Shown piece after piece: positions 35,383-44,409 of a stretch of DNA of 64,000 nt. The stretch lies in NCBI RefSeq assembly GCF_001936575.1, contig NZ_MSMP01000025.1, forward strand, positions 1 to 64,000. Reading direction: 5' to 3'. Under the pieces are notes generated by a model, which was not told the origin of the DNA, did no database searches, and saw only the letters and a program-made list of their open reading frames with translations. Made by a program: the position numbers and the translations under genes. Position 1 is the first letter of the stretch; every line of letters begins with the position of its first letter. Origin of the DNA: Tenacibaculum agarivorans (lineage in GTDB: Bacteria > Bacteroidota > Bacteroidia > Flavobacteriales > Flavobacteriaceae).

Positions 35383-36105
35383 TTATGTCAACGGTTTGTC
35401 AGGGGTACTTGAAAATTTTGCTCTGCATATTTCAAAATATTGTTGTAGTGTCATTTCATGCGGTTCAAATTTTTCATACATATCTTTTACACCCACTATC
35501 ATATCTATACGGAACACTCTAAAATCTTTTCTTAATCTACAAAATGCAATTAACAACCAATTTTCATTGGTACTATATAAAGCAAAGGGTTCTATAGTTC
35601 TTTTAGTATACTTATTTTCTAATGAATTATATTCTATTTCTAAAAGTTTAAAATCAGTAATCGCAGATTGAAGTTTAATTAGATTAGCACTTGTTGTATT
35701 ATTCTCTGGATTATACCTAAAGGCTATTCTTTCTGATAATAATTCTGTTTTTTCTTTTTGATTGTTTTTAAAAACTGCCTTAAGCTTAGTTATTGCACTT
35801 ACATAACTATCTACTAAAGATTGGTCTTTATTCTTTTGAATAAGATTTGCTGCTGTAATTAGAGCTTGCGCTTCCTCTTCGGAAAACATTACTGGAGGTA
35901 AATAATATCCTTCCATTAAAGAATACCCTTTTCCTTCCTCTGTAAAAATTGGTACTCCTGAACTTTCTAAGGTTCTTATGTCTCTGTAAATAGTCCTAAC
36001 ACTTACATTAAATTTTTCTGCTAAATAGGTTGCAGTAACTATTTTTTTTGATTGTAATTGTGTAATGATTGAGGTTAATCTTGAAATTCGAGGTTTATTC
36101 TTCAT
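35383..36105 (-). CDS. YafY-like HTH transcriptional regulator with WYL domain
   Basis: A 240-residue DeoR/HTH_11-type DNA-binding protein (residues 8-60, TATYLAEKFNVSVRTIYRDI) with a C-terminal WYL ligand-sensing domain (about 140-225, here LLEIEYNSLENKYTKRTIEPFAL and LIAFCRLRKDFRVFRIDMI). Its start overlaps the CREST gene stop by 11 nt, so it is translationally coupled to that operon. It may regulate the effector-binding gene downstream. Confidence 0.93.
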   Translation of the reverse strand: MKNKPRISRLTSIITQLQSKKIVTATYLAEKFNVSVRTIYRDIRTLESSGVPIFTEEGKGYSLMEGYYLPPVMFSEEEAQALITAANLIQKNKDQSLVDSYVSAITKLKAVFKNNQKEKTELLSERIAFRYNPENNTTSANLIKLQSAITDFKLLEIEYNSLENKYTKRTIEPFALYSTNENWLLIAFCRLRKDFRVFRIDMIVGVKDMYEKFEPHEMTLQQYFEICRAKFSSTPDKPLT

Positions 36106-36796
36106 ACAATAAACGTTCTCTATCTTTATAAATATAATTCAACAAGAAAAATACAGCTATTCCTCCAAATGTATGCCATAGCCAATGTGTCCCCATAGGT
36201 AAAATTGCTTCTAAATCTCCTTTTACCACAAGATTATCTAAAGTTCTAAATGTAACTGCTATACCAAAAATTAAAAAACCTACTAATATTAGTTTCGCAT
36301 TTTTCCATTGTGTTTTATAGGCATACCAAATAAATGGTGTAACTACTGTTAAAGCTGTTACTACATAACCAAAAGAAATTCTATACTCATTAGGTAATGG
36401 TATCATTCGTGGAAAAATAGAAAGTGCTAAAAAAGCAAAAAATAAAAGTATCCTTTTCCACCACAACTTTTCGATTTTACCAATGAAGTAGACAATTCCT
36501 CCTAAGCAAACGACCATTATAGGTAACCAATCCAATACTAACCAAAACTGATGACTTCTTGTACCATGAAACATAGTACCGCCAATCCAACTACTAAAAA
36601 TTACTGGTATAGCAAATAAAAAGAATGGGTGCTGCTTTGGGTTCTTATATATTTTACTTCCAAAATAGATAAGGATAGCAATGAAAATTAAATTACTGAA
36701 TGTATTATATGGCTCAACTGGCAATCTACCTTCTATGGTTTCTTGGTAAATCGGCCCCGTATCATTTGGAAATTTTTGCACTAAACTAAATAACAT
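36095..36796 (-). CDS. CREST (ceramidase-like) membrane hydrolase
   Basis: A 233-residue, seven-helix protein with the CREST superfamily layout: EPYNTFSNLIFI near the N-terminus, GGTMFHGTRSH with the first zinc His, an Asp in LVLDWLPI, and the C-terminal HWLWH motif. CREST members include alkaline ceramidases, PAQR receptors and Per1. Here an amide hydrolase acting on a lipid in the inner membrane is plausible; Flavobacteria make sphingolipids or N-acyl amino lipids. It overlaps both neighbours by 11 nt (YciO-like upstream, WYL regulator downstream). Family call inferred from motifs. Confidence 0.75.
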   Translation of the reverse strand: MLFSLVQKFPNDTGPIYQETIEGRLPVEPYNTFSNLIFIAILIYFGSKIYKNPKQHPFFLFAIPVIFSSWIGGTMFHGTRSHQFWLVLDWLPIMVVCLGGIVYFIGKIEKLWWKRILLFFAFLALSIFPRMIPLPNEYRISFGYVVTALTVVTPFIWYAYKTQWKNAKLILVGFLIFGIAVTFRTLDNLVVKGDLEAILPMGTHWLWHTFGGIAVFFLLNYIYKDRERLLYEE

Positions 36797-37406
36797 CTAC
36801 ACTTCCTTTTCCTTTTCTTATTATTTCTGGCTCTTCTTGAGTTAAATCTATTATTGTAGAAGCTAGATTGTCTCCATACCCTCCATCTATTACGACATCA
36901 ACTAAATTTTGCCATTTTTCAAAAATTAACTCTGGATCTGTTGTATACTCAATTACCTCATCTTCATCATGGATTGAAGTAGATACTATCGGATTTCCTA
37001 ACTGCTGTACTATAGCTCTAGCTATATTATTATCAGGTACTCTAATACCTACCGTTTTTCTCTTTTTAAACGCCTTAGGTAAGTTAGTACTACCTGGTAA
37101 AATAAAAGTATAAGGTCCAGGGAGAGCTCTTTTTAATATCTTATAAACTGGTGTTTGTATTTGCTTAACATAATCAGAGAGATGACTCAAATCATTACAT
37201 ACAAATGAAAAGTTTGATTTTTCTAATTTAACCCCCTTAATTCTAGCTACTTTTTCCATTGCTTTCATATTCGTAATATCACAACCTAATCCATATACTG
37301 TATCAGTTGGATAAATCACCAAACCTCCATTCTGTAGTACTTTAACTACCTTATCTACTTCTCTAGGGTTTGGATTATCATTATAAATTTTTACAAATTG
37401 TGCCAT
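36786..37406 (-). CDS. YciO/YrdC-family (Sua5-like) protein
   Basis: A 206-residue protein of the threonylcarbamoyl-AMP synthase superfamily (LVIYPTDTVYGLGCDI, PGPYTFILPGS, KTVGIRVPDN, STSIHDE). Whole-length layout, including the N-terminal IYNDNPN and C-terminal VIDGGYG, resembles E. coli YciO more than TsaC. TsaC-type enzymes make the precursor of t6A37 in tRNA; YciO's role is less certain. First gene of the YciO-CREST-WYL operon. Confidence 0.9.
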   Translation of the reverse strand: MAQFVKIYNDNPNPREVDKVVKVLQNGGLVIYPTDTVYGLGCDITNMKAMEKVARIKGVKLEKSNFSFVCNDLSHLSDYVKQIQTPVYKILKRALPGPYTFILPGSTNLPKAFKKRKTVGIRVPDNNIARAIVQQLGNPIVSTSIHDEDEVIEYTTDPELIFEKWQNLVDVVIDGGYGDNLASTIIDLTQEEPEIIRKGKGSVDVI

Positions 37407-37434
37407 CGACTAAATATACAATGTTTATATAAAC

Positions 37435-37469
37435 AAAAACTTCCAACAGGGGTATTGTTGGAAGTTTTT
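37435..37469 (-). terminator. Terminator of the histidine kinase/regulator operon
   Basis: AAAACTTCCAACA pairs perfectly with TGTTGGAAGTTTT around a 7-nt loop, and T residues follow in the minus direction. Confidence 0.9.
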
Positions 37470-37483
37470 ATTATTTAGGATAA

Positions 37484-38185
37484 TTATGCCTCGTTATCTA
37501 TCAATCTAAATCCTTCTCCGTGTATATTTAAGATTTCTACACTTTCATCTGGTTTTAGATATTTTCTAAGTTTAGCGATATAAACATCCATACTTCTAGA
37601 TGTAAAATAATTATCGTCTCTCCAAATTTTAGTTAATGCTAATTCTCTTGGCATTAAATCATTTTTATGCACTGCTAGCATACGTAATAATTTACTCTCT
37701 TTAGGAGATAATTTTAATGGTTCATCTCCATTAAAAGATAGATGCCTTAACTTCGAATTAAAAGCAAACTTACCAATATTGAATTCAAACTGATCATCGT
37801 CTTTAGATTTTTCAGTTTCTTTTCGTTGTAAAATTGCTTTTATTTTATGCAATAACACTTCAGAATCGAAAGGTTTATTCAAGTAATCATCTGCTCCTAC
37901 TTGATAGCCTTTTAAAACATCTTCTTTCATTGTTTTTGCTGTTAAAAAAATAATCGGCACTTCTTTATTTGTTGCTCTAATATCTTGAGCTAAAGAAAAC
38001 CCATCTTTTCTTGGCATCATTACATCTAAAATACAAAGATCATACTCTGAATTTTTAAACATAATTAAACCTTCAATTCCGTCTTTAGCATGAGTGACGC
38101 TGTAATCATTCAGTGCTAAATAATCTTTTAATACTGTTCCAAAATTTGGATCATCTTCTACTAATAGAATTTTTCTTGTTCCCAT
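37484..38185 (-). CDS. OmpR-family response regulator (RprY-like)
   Basis: A 233-residue regulator with an intact receiver (Asp11-Asp12, phosphoacceptor Asp54, Thr82, Lys104 in NKPFD) and an OmpR winged helix (SPKESKLLRMLAVHKND, SRSMDVYIAKLRKYL). Partner of the histidine kinase encoded 16 nt upstream. The pair resembles RprX/RprY-type systems of Bacteroidetes. A second, receiver-degenerate copy lies at 32374-33075. An internal -7-like octamer is in the gap before it. Confidence 0.95.
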   Translation of the reverse strand: MGTRKILLVEDDPNFGTVLKDYLALNDYSVTHAKDGIEGLIMFKNSEYDLCILDVMMPRKDGFSLAQDIRATNKEVPIIFLTAKTMKEDVLKGYQVGADDYLNKPFDSEVLLHKIKAILQRKETEKSKDDDQFEFNIGKFAFNSKLRHLSFNGDEPLKLSPKESKLLRMLAVHKNDLMPRELALTKIWRDDNYFTSRSMDVYIAKLRKYLKPDESVEILNIHGEGFRLIDNEA

Positions 38186-38196
38186 TGTTTGCCCTT

Positions 38197-38204
38197 CAAA
38201 TTTA
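38197..38204 (-). promoter_or_regulatory. Possible internal -7 element before the response regulator
   Basis: Minus-strand TAAATTTG, 11 nt before the regulator's ATG, overlapping the kinase stop codon. It could allow regulator-only transcripts; chance occurrence is possible. Confidence 0.35.
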
Positions 38205-39770
38205 TATTAATGGTAATTTTACTGTAAACGTACTCCCTTTATTTTTTTCACTAGATACATGTACTGTACCATGGTGATTGTCTATAATCTCCTTAACATA
38301 GGCTAGTCCGAGACCATGCCCTTTAACATTATGAATATTTCCTTTATGTTCTCTATAAAATTTATCGAAAACATATTTTTGAGCATTTTTACTCATACCT
38401 ATACCTTCGTCTTTTATCTTAAAAATAAAGTACTTATTTGTACTTTCTGTAAACACATCTATTTTTGGTGCTTTCTCAGAGTATTTAATTGCGTTTTCTA
38501 ACATGTTTACTACAACATTGGTTAAATGAAACTGGTTTCCTAGTACTTCTGTAGAAATTGCCTTAAAATGTGTTTTAACGGTTCCTTCTTTATCGCTAAC
38601 TAGTAGATTCACATGCTCAATAGCTTCTTCTATTATGTCGTGTGCGTCTACTGCTTCTTTACTAATTTCGATTTGATTTTTTTCTAGCTTAGATATTCTT
38701 AATACATTTTCAACCTGACCGTGCATTCTTTTATTTTCATCACGTATCATTTTCACGTATCTTTTTACTTTATCTTCATCTTTAATAATCTTTGGATTTT
38801 TTATAGCATCTAACGCCAAATTGATAGTTGCAATGGGGGTTTTGAACTCATGGGTCATGTTATTTATGAAATCTGTTTTGATTTCAGAAATTTTCTTTTG
38901 CTGTACCAATTGATATAAAGATGTAGAGAATGCTGCAATAATAATTCCTATAAACAATAATGAGAGTAATAAAGCTAACATCATATCTGATAATAAACTT
39001 TTTTTCTCATTGGGGAATGTTACATAGAGTTTATAATTACTATTTCCGTTTTCGTCTTCTAGTAAGGGGTAGAAATAACTGTTGTTTTCGTCTATTTTAA
39101 AATAACCTGATTTTATTTTTGTTGCTAAACCTCCTTCATACACACCAAATTTAAACTCTTGGTTAATATTTCTCTTATCCAATTCATCAGCCAATGTATT
39201 ATTCAGTTCTCTTTTACTGATTCTTTTGTGTATTGGCATATGCTGTTGGTTTTGTCTGAACAAATATTCAAATTGTTCTTTTTGCCAACTTGGATAGGTT
39301 AGGTATCTAGAAAACCTATTTTCATCTGTGTAGTTCTTATAATCACTATCATCAGAACCATAGGTTGTGGTATACATAAAATCCTCTTTTCCAGAGAAAC
39401 GTTTAATGATTATGGTATCACTATTTACAAAATCAACTGGAATTTTAAAATTTTCTTCTAGAATTGTAGCTCCGAATGTAAATTTTTTCTTGCTTACTGT
39501 ATCTATCTGTTGAAATAAATAATTTTTTATCTCAGCTGTACTTCTACTAACATTTTTTTCAAAGAACTCTTTATGTTTATCAACAAATTCATTGTATTCT
39601 CTTTCTTTAATTCTTTCTGATGTTTTAGCTAACGCTATCCTTACATTGTTCTCAAATTCAAGCTGTTTACTTTTAACAGCATCTTTTACCCAATACAACT
39701 GAACGGCTATGATTCCAGTTAAGGAAATACTCATCAACAACACAATCAGAATAAATATTCTTTTTCCCAT
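38202..39770 (-). CDS. Membrane sensor histidine kinase
   Basis: A 522-residue kinase. Membrane helices at about 5-27 and 263-287 enclose a periplasmic sensor of about 230 residues without a recognised domain. The HisKA domain has the phosphoacceptor His307 (NNMTHEFKTPIA); the HATPase domain has NMLENAIKYS, KDEGIGMS and GHGLGLAYVKEI. The OmpR-type regulator follows 16 nt downstream. Its ATG is only 4 nt past a -7 element. Stimulus unknown. Confidence 0.95.
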   Translation of the reverse strand: MGKRIFILIVLLMSISLTGIIAVQLYWVKDAVKSKQLEFENNVRIALAKTSERIKEREYNEFVDKHKEFFEKNVSRSTAEIKNYLFQQIDTVSKKKFTFGATILEENFKIPVDFVNSDTIIIKRFSGKEDFMYTTTYGSDDSDYKNYTDENRFSRYLTYPSWQKEQFEYLFRQNQQHMPIHKRISKRELNNTLADELDKRNINQEFKFGVYEGGLATKIKSGYFKIDENNSYFYPLLEDENGNSNYKLYVTFPNEKKSLLSDMMLALLLSLLFIGIIIAAFSTSLYQLVQQKKISEIKTDFINNMTHEFKTPIATINLALDAIKNPKIIKDEDKVKRYVKMIRDENKRMHGQVENVLRISKLEKNQIEISKEAVDAHDIIEEAIEHVNLLVSDKEGTVKTHFKAISTEVLGNQFHLTNVVVNMLENAIKYSEKAPKIDVFTESTNKYFIFKIKDEGIGMSKNAQKYVFDKFYREHKGNIHNVKGHGLGLAYVKEIIDNHHGTVHVSSEKNKGSTFTVKLPLI

Positions 39771-39774
39771 CAGC

Positions 39775-39782
39775 CAAAAATA
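39775..39782 (-). promoter_or_regulatory. -7 element of the kinase/regulator operon; probable leaderless start
   Basis: On the minus strand TATTTTTG, followed by 4 nt and then ATG 39770. Confidence 0.55.
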
Positions 39783-39885
39783 AATGAATACAGTTATCCT
39801 ATAATATCTTTTAACTTAGATTAACAAAGATACTATGTTTTTTTGAAAATTTTAAGATTTACGTTAATATATCAATAATTAATCT

Positions 39886-40470
39886 CTACTTTTCTGTTAA
39901 TTTATTATGAATATTTTTCACATTCTCTTTAACAGTGTTAAGATTTTCGTTAACAATCACATAGTGAGACTGTAATTTTTTCTTAATGTCAGACCATTGA
40001 TTTTTCATCCTATGTAACACTTCCTCTCTTGTTGTTTTATCTCTTTCTATAACGCGCTGTATCTTAACCTCATGAGGAGCAGTTACTGTAATAATTTTAT
40101 CACAAATTTTATCGCTTCCATTTTCAAACAAAATAGCATTCTCGTAAAGGATGTACTCTTTATCTTTATGTTCTTCTATAAAATTTGTTAAATGTTTATA
40201 CACTTCGGGGTGTACTATCTCATTAAGATTTGTTAATTTTTCTTTGTCTTTAAAAACAATATTAGCTAAAAAAGCTCTATTTAATCCATTAGTATCATAT
40301 GCTTTTTCGCCAAATTCTCTTATCAGTTTTTTTCTGATAACTTCAGAAGTATTCATTAATTTTTTAGCTTCTAAATCCGCATAATATACAGTTACGTTTT
40401 TATAAGCTGCAAACAATTTTGCTACAGTAGTTTTTCCACTACCAATTCCTCCTGTTATTCCAATAAGCAT
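39886..40470 (-). CDS. coaE: Dephospho-CoA kinase
   Basis: Last step of coenzyme A synthesis: phosphorylates dephospho-CoA with ATP. The 194-residue protein has the P-loop GITGGIGSGKTT at residues 4-15, YADLEAKKLM, and the lid region RVIERDKTTREEVLHRM. Normal length. It starts 3 nt after the YbbR gene stop codon, in the yajC-YbbR-coaE run, as in many Flavobacteria. Confidence 0.96.
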   Translation of the reverse strand: MLIGITGGIGSGKTTVAKLFAAYKNVTVYYADLEAKKLMNTSEVIRKKLIREFGEKAYDTNGLNRAFLANIVFKDKEKLTNLNEIVHPEVYKHLTNFIEEHKDKEYILYENAILFENGSDKICDKIITVTAPHEVKIQRVIERDKTTREEVLHRMKNQWSDIKKKLQSHYVIVNENLNTVKENVKNIHNKLTEK

Positions 40471-40473
40471 AAT

Positions 40474-41406
40474 TTATTTTTGAATTAAAAAGTCTATTTT
40501 TTGTGGTGAAATTCTCACTGATGAAGTTAATTCTGGCTCTTTTTTAAGTTCTGGAATCAAATAGGTTAATTCATTTTCTTTCGTTTTATTATAATCACAA
40601 ACCACATGAAACAAATCTTCTGTAATCTTTTGATAATTTTTTAAACCTACTTTATAAGTTACTTTAACTTTTTTAGGAAAAGTATTCAAACCTATTTCTT
40701 TAGGAATATTGATAATTCTAATTGGAATATCAAAGTTCCCTTCAGTAAATTCATCTATTAAAACGGAAACCTCAACACTTTCATGACTAACCCTAATATT
40801 AGAAACTTCTTCAGACATTTCTATTGCCAACTTTGTAGTTATATTTTCACTAACATCTTCTAAATTTAAGTTTTTAGTAGTAATGCTTTTAATTTTTTTC
40901 AACTGAAGTTCAGGTCCCGAAATTGAAATACTATCTGGCTCTATTGTTACTTTTTCTGTACCATACCCTAATTTGTATGCTAAATTTAACTTAGGAATCA
41001 CTGGTACTTTTTTTGTTGCTAGCGTACCTAATTTAAAATAAATAGAGTCTTCTACTATATTTACAATTTCAAGTGAAGATATTTTTTCTTGGATCTTTGC
41101 TTTTTGATCTGCTGTCAATAAATAGAAATCTGTTTTACTTTTTTTCTTTAATTTACTTAAATCTAAAGGCAGTTTTTTTCTAGAAAAATTAGCCGCAAAT
41201 AAATTAAACCCACTCCCCATAACTTCCACATTAATTTTTTGAACTGGAGTTTCTTGCAAAATTTTATCTTGGGGCAGTGCCAAAAACTCTACTGAATATG
41301 TCAGGGTTGTAGTATATTTCTTTGATAGGTTAATTAACAACCACATTAAAAATGAGGCTGCTAAAAAACTGAAAAAAATTTTGGGTATGTTAATTTTTTT
41401 ATCCAA
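40474..41406 (-). CDS. YbbR-domain protein (CdaR-like)
   Basis: A 310-residue protein with one N-terminal membrane helix (residues 8-27) and about three YbbR-type beta domains facing the periplasm (NVEVMGSGFNLF, VTIEPDSISISGPE, and a third near residue 220-300). In Firmicutes YbbR proteins regulate the diadenylate cyclase CdaA; no cyclase gene lies nearby here. The start is TTG 41406. coaE follows by 3 nt. Confidence 0.85.
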   Translation of the reverse strand: MDKKINIPKIFFSFLAASFLMWLLINLSKKYTTTLTYSVEFLALPQDKILQETPVQKINVEVMGSGFNLFAANFSRKKLPLDLSKLKKKSKTDFYLLTADQKAKIQEKISSLEIVNIVEDSIYFKLGTLATKKVPVIPKLNLAYKLGYGTEKVTIEPDSISISGPELQLKKIKSITTKNLNLEDVSENITTKLAIEMSEEVSNIRVSHESVEVSVLIDEFTEGNFDIPIRIINIPKEIGLNTFPKKVKVTYKVGLKNYQKITEDLFHVVCDYNKTKENELTYLIPELKKEPELTSSVRISPQKIDFLIQK

Positions 41407-41430
41407 ATACTTTTTATGACAATTTATTTA

Positions 41431-41460
41431 AAATAAAAAAGGTGAGCAAAAGCTCACCTA
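41431..41460 (-). terminator. Terminator after yajC
   Basis: AGGTGAGC and GCTCACCT form a perfect stem with an AAAA (TTTT) loop; on the minus strand a TTTTTT run follows. It separates DUF1573-yajC from YbbR-coaE. Confidence 0.88.
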
Positions 41461-41477
41461 AAATATTTTTTATCAGT

Positions 41478-41789
41478 TTATTTCTGTTCCGTTTGCTTTT
41501 GTGTCAACTCCATTGAAATAGCTGTTCTTTCAAATCTTATTTTTCCAGCTCCCGTTTCAATAACTACCGTATTATTAGTATCATTCATTTCAACTATTCT
41601 ACCATGAATTCCACTAGTGGTTACCACTTTTGAACCTTTTTTAATATCAGACCTGAACTGCTTTTCTTTTTTTTGCCTGATCATTTGAGGTCGAATCATA
41701 AAAAAATACAACACTCCAATCATAGCTACAAAAGGAAGCATACTCATTAAACCTCCGGCATCTGCTTGTAAAAAAATCATATCAAACAT
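41478..41789 (-). CDS. yajC: Preprotein translocase subunit YajC
   Basis: A 103-residue accessory subunit of the Sec translocon (binds SecDF). One membrane helix (LPFVAMIGVLYFFMIRP) followed by the conserved basic/beta domain (KKGSKVVTTSGIHGRIVEM). Its start overlaps the DUF1573 stop codon by 1 nt. Confidence 0.96.
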   Translation of the reverse strand: MFDMIFLQADAGGLMSMLPFVAMIGVLYFFMIRPQMIRQKKEKQFRSDIKKGSKVVTTSGIHGRIVEMNDTNNTVVIETGAGKIRFERTAISMELTQKQTEQK

Positions 41790-42253
41790 TAACTTTTCTT
41801 TTTAGGTGTTACCATTCCAGAAACTTTTAATAATTCCTGACCTTTCTCTGTATTTGTAAATAAGGTAACTGTTTTACTTTGCTGGTTTGGTTTACCACTA
41901 GTATTAAATTTTACTTGAACATCTGCAGTTTCTCCTGGCTTAATAGGTTCTTTTGGCCAAGTAGGCACTGTACATCCGCATGACGCTTTTGCCTCAGTAA
42001 TTACCAAATCTGATTTTCCTGAATTTGTAACTTTAAATGTAGTTTCTACTACAAAACCTTCTTCTACTGTTCCAAAATCATACGTTTCTTTGTCAAAAGT
42101 AATTGATGGCGCTCCTTGACCAATCTCTTTATCTCTTTTCTGCGCTTGCACTACATTATCTGCATTTACTTTAGAAGCAGCATTATTTCCTTTACATGAA
42201 GTTACTAAAACCGCAACACTAACTAATGCAGTTGCTATTATTGTTTTTCTCAT
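41789..42253 (-). CDS. DUF1573 lipoprotein
   Basis: A 154-residue lipoprotein (lipobox VTSC, Cys20) with one DUF1573 immunoglobulin-like domain: ITFDKETYDFGTVEEG, FKVTNSGKSDLVI, ASCGCTVPTWPKEPIKPGE. The domain is very common in Bacteroidetes envelopes; function unsettled. Coupled to yajC (1-nt overlap) and 41 nt downstream of nusB. Confidence 0.93.
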   Translation of the reverse strand: MRKTIIATALVSVAVLVTSCKGNNAASKVNADNVVQAQKRDKEIGQGAPSITFDKETYDFGTVEEGFVVETTFKVTNSGKSDLVITEAKASCGCTVPTWPKEPIKPGETADVQVKFNTSGKPNQQSKTVTLFTNTEKGQELLKVSGMVTPKKKS

Positions 42254-42294
42254 TTTAAATAGATTTACTTGGTAAAAATAAATATTTAGGATAG

Positions 42295-43233
42295 TTATAA
42301 CAAACCTCTACCTATTTTCACCATTTTATTTGACTCTAAATAATCCTTAGATAATTTATCTAAAACTCCATTTATGAAGTATCCGCTTTTATTGGTAGAA
42401 TAATCTTTTGCTAACTCTATATATTCATTAATAGTTACTCTACTCGGTATTGATGAAAAATGTAAAAATTCAGTAATTGCCATTTTTAATAGAATCATAT
42501 CTATATCTGCAATCCTGTCCGTTTCCCAGTTTGGTGTTTTCTCTCTAATATCATCTTCAAATTTATGATGATTCAGCATCACCTTATTGAATAAATCCGA
42601 CACAAACCTTTTATCTTCATCATCTTTGTATAAACTACCGACAACAAATGGTGATTTTTCTTTTTGCTTATTTAATGTTTTAACTACCCATGTATTCACA
42701 AATGGAATGTCATCAACCCAAGAAATCATTTTATCCTCAAAATACTCTGCTAATTTTTCATTAGGCGCAATAATTTCTTTAAAAAAGCTAACGACAAAGT
42801 TTTTATCTGCATGGTATGAATCTTCAGCGGTATTCATGTAATTTTTATACAAATCACTTTGCAACAACTCTTCAAAAATAATTTTCACATACTCATCATC
42901 TAACTCCCAGTTTGTTAGATTATTCATCTCTACATGCCCTTCTAAACTAACACTATCTTTAATCTGATTTAGCAATCTATTATTTAAAAACTTAGTATTA
43001 GGATTTAAATCTTCTTTTGTTGCTAAAATCTTCTTTTTTGAAAGCTCTATTTTTTTATGCGCCAATTTTTGCACTTCAAGCATAAGCTGGAAGTTTAACG
43101 CATATAAATCAAACATTTTTTGAATACTGAATTTCAAAAACTTTTCCTCTTTGATCAGATCAGTATTATGAGATTGTTGCATTGCGTATACTGACTGCAT
43201 TACTTTTAAGCGAATATGTCTTCTATTTATCAT
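42295..43233 (-). CDS. nusB: Transcription antitermination factor NusB, long form
   Basis: A 312-residue protein from ATG 43233. The NusB fold (RNA-binding, part of the rRNA antitermination complex with NusE/S10) is the C-terminal part (DRIADIDMILLKMAITEFLHF, PSRVTINEYIELAKDYST, FINGVLDKLSKD); the N-terminal RRHIRLKVMQSVYAMQ is also typical. The roughly 150-residue insertion is usual in Flavobacteria but absent from E. coli NusB (139 aa). An upstream in-frame start at 43284 is rejected because it would run through a terminator hairpin and a promoter element. Confidence 0.95.
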   Translation of the reverse strand: MINRRHIRLKVMQSVYAMQQSHNTDLIKEEKFLKFSIQKMFDLYALNFQLMLEVQKLAHKKIELSKKKILATKEDLNPNTKFLNNRLLNQIKDSVSLEGHVEMNNLTNWELDDEYVKIIFEELLQSDLYKNYMNTAEDSYHADKNFVVSFFKEIIAPNEKLAEYFEDKMISWVDDIPFVNTWVVKTLNKQKEKSPFVVGSLYKDDEDKRFVSDLFNKVMLNHHKFEDDIREKTPNWETDRIADIDMILLKMAITEFLHFSSIPSRVTINEYIELAKDYSTNKSGYFINGVLDKLSKDYLESNKMVKIGRGLL

Positions 43234-43252
43234 TAATGAGGATCTTTTAAAA

Positions 43253-43280
43253 AAGGCGATAGAAAAAATTCTATCGCCTT
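43253..43280 (-). terminator. Terminator of leucine dehydrogenase, nested with the nusB promoter
   Basis: AAGGCGATAGAA and TTCTATCGCCTT form a perfect 12-bp stem with a TTTT loop, followed by TTTT on the minus strand. It lies between leucine dehydrogenase and nusB, and the nusB -7 element abuts its upstream arm. Confidence 0.88.
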
Positions 43281-43281
43281 G

Positions 43282-43289
43282 CAAAAATA
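43282..43289 (-). promoter_or_regulatory. Putative -7 element of nusB
   Basis: Minus-strand TATTTTTG immediately before the terminator hairpin. Transcription would start inside the first hairpin arm, so nusB mRNA would carry only part of the stem. Confidence 0.5.
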
Positions 43290-43308
43290 TAACTTTTATT
43301 GATTTGCT

Positions 43309-44409
43309 TTAGCTATTTTGTTCTTTTTTGCGAGCATCAATTCTCGATTGCGCTATGTTAAACGCAGCTTGATGTGTAGTAATGTTTTCTTTCTCTGCTA
43401 GATCAAAAATCTCTAAGGTTGTATTATAGATATTTTCTGTTCTTTTAATACTCTCTTCTTTACCATAACCAGCAACTTCAGCATACACATTAATAATACC
43501 TCCTGCGTTAATTAAGAAATCAGGCGCATAAGCTATACCTCTTTCTTGTAACATTTTTCCATGTTTTAACTCATTTGCTAACTGATTATTTGCTGCACCA
43601 GCTATAACTTTAGCTTTCATTTTTGCTATGCTATCATCATTTACTGTAGCACCTAAAGCACATGGAGCGTAAATATCTATATCTAAACCATAGATATCAT
43701 TCCCTAAAACTACATTAGCATTGTATTTTTTACTTAACTCTTCTAACCTAGCTTCATTAATATCATTCAGAATCACTTGTGCTCCTTCGTCAGTAATATG
43801 TTTTACTAACGTTTCACCAACATGACCCACCCCTTGTACTAATACTTTTTTTCCTTCTAAACTATCTGATCCAAATTTATATTTTGAGGCAGCTTTCATT
43901 CCCATATATACCCCATAAGCTGTAACAGGAGAAGGATTACCTGACCCTCCAATTGCTTCTGAAACTCCAGTTACGTGTGGTGTTACTTCACGAATAACAT
44001 CCATATCTCGAGTTTCCATACCTACATCTTCAGCTGTAATATATCTTCCACTTAATGAATTAACAAATTCACCAAACTTACGCATTAAAGCATCGTTCTT
44101 TTGTGTTTTTGCATCTCCAATAATTACCGCTTTACCTCCACCTAAGTTTAAACCAGTAATTGCTGATTTATAAGTCATTCCTCTCGAAAGACGCAATACA
44201 TCATTTAAGGCTTCCCATTCCGTTTTATATTGCCACATTCTAGTACCTCCTAAAGCAGGACCTAAAGTTGTATTGTGAACACCAATAATTGCTTTTAAAC
44301 CTGTATCTTCGTCACTACAAAAAACAACTTGTTCATGGTTATCAAAAGATAATTGACCAAACACAGGGTTGTTTTTAAGATCTTTAGCATCGATAATTTC
44401 AGACATCAT
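43309..44409 (-). CDS. Leucine dehydrogenase (Glu/Leu/Phe/Val dehydrogenase)
   Basis: NAD-dependent oxidative deamination of branched-chain amino acids. The 366-residue protein has the active-site lysines Lys81 and Lys93 (MTYKSAITGLNLGGGKAVI), GPALGGTRMW and the Rossmann motif VLVQGVGHVGETL. Their spacing equals that of Bacillus leucine dehydrogenase. ATG 44406 is an equally possible start, one residue shorter. Single gene, divergent from the ABC exporter. Confidence 0.94.
   Translation of the reverse strand: MMSEIIDAKDLKNNPVFGQLSFDNHEQVVFCSDEDTGLKAIIGVHNTTLGPALGGTRMWQYKTEWEALNDVLRLSRGMTYKSAITGLNLGGGKAVIIGDAKTQKNDALMRKFGEFVNSLSGRYITAEDVGMETRDMDVIREVTPHVTGVSEAIGGSGNPSPVTAYGVYMGMKAASKYKFGSDSLEGKKVLVQGVGHVGETLVKHITDEGAQVILNDINEARLEELSKKYNANVVLGNDIYGLDIDIYAPCALGATVNDDSIAKMKAKVIAGAANNQLANELKHGKMLQERGIAYAPDFLINAGGIINVYAEVAGYGKEESIKRTENIYNTTLEIFDLAEKENITTHQAAFNIAQSRIDARKKEQNS

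Noticed and set aside
43234..43284. Extended N-terminus of NusB
   Set aside because: These codons run through a perfect terminator hairpin and a -7 element; homologues start at the RRHIRLK region.
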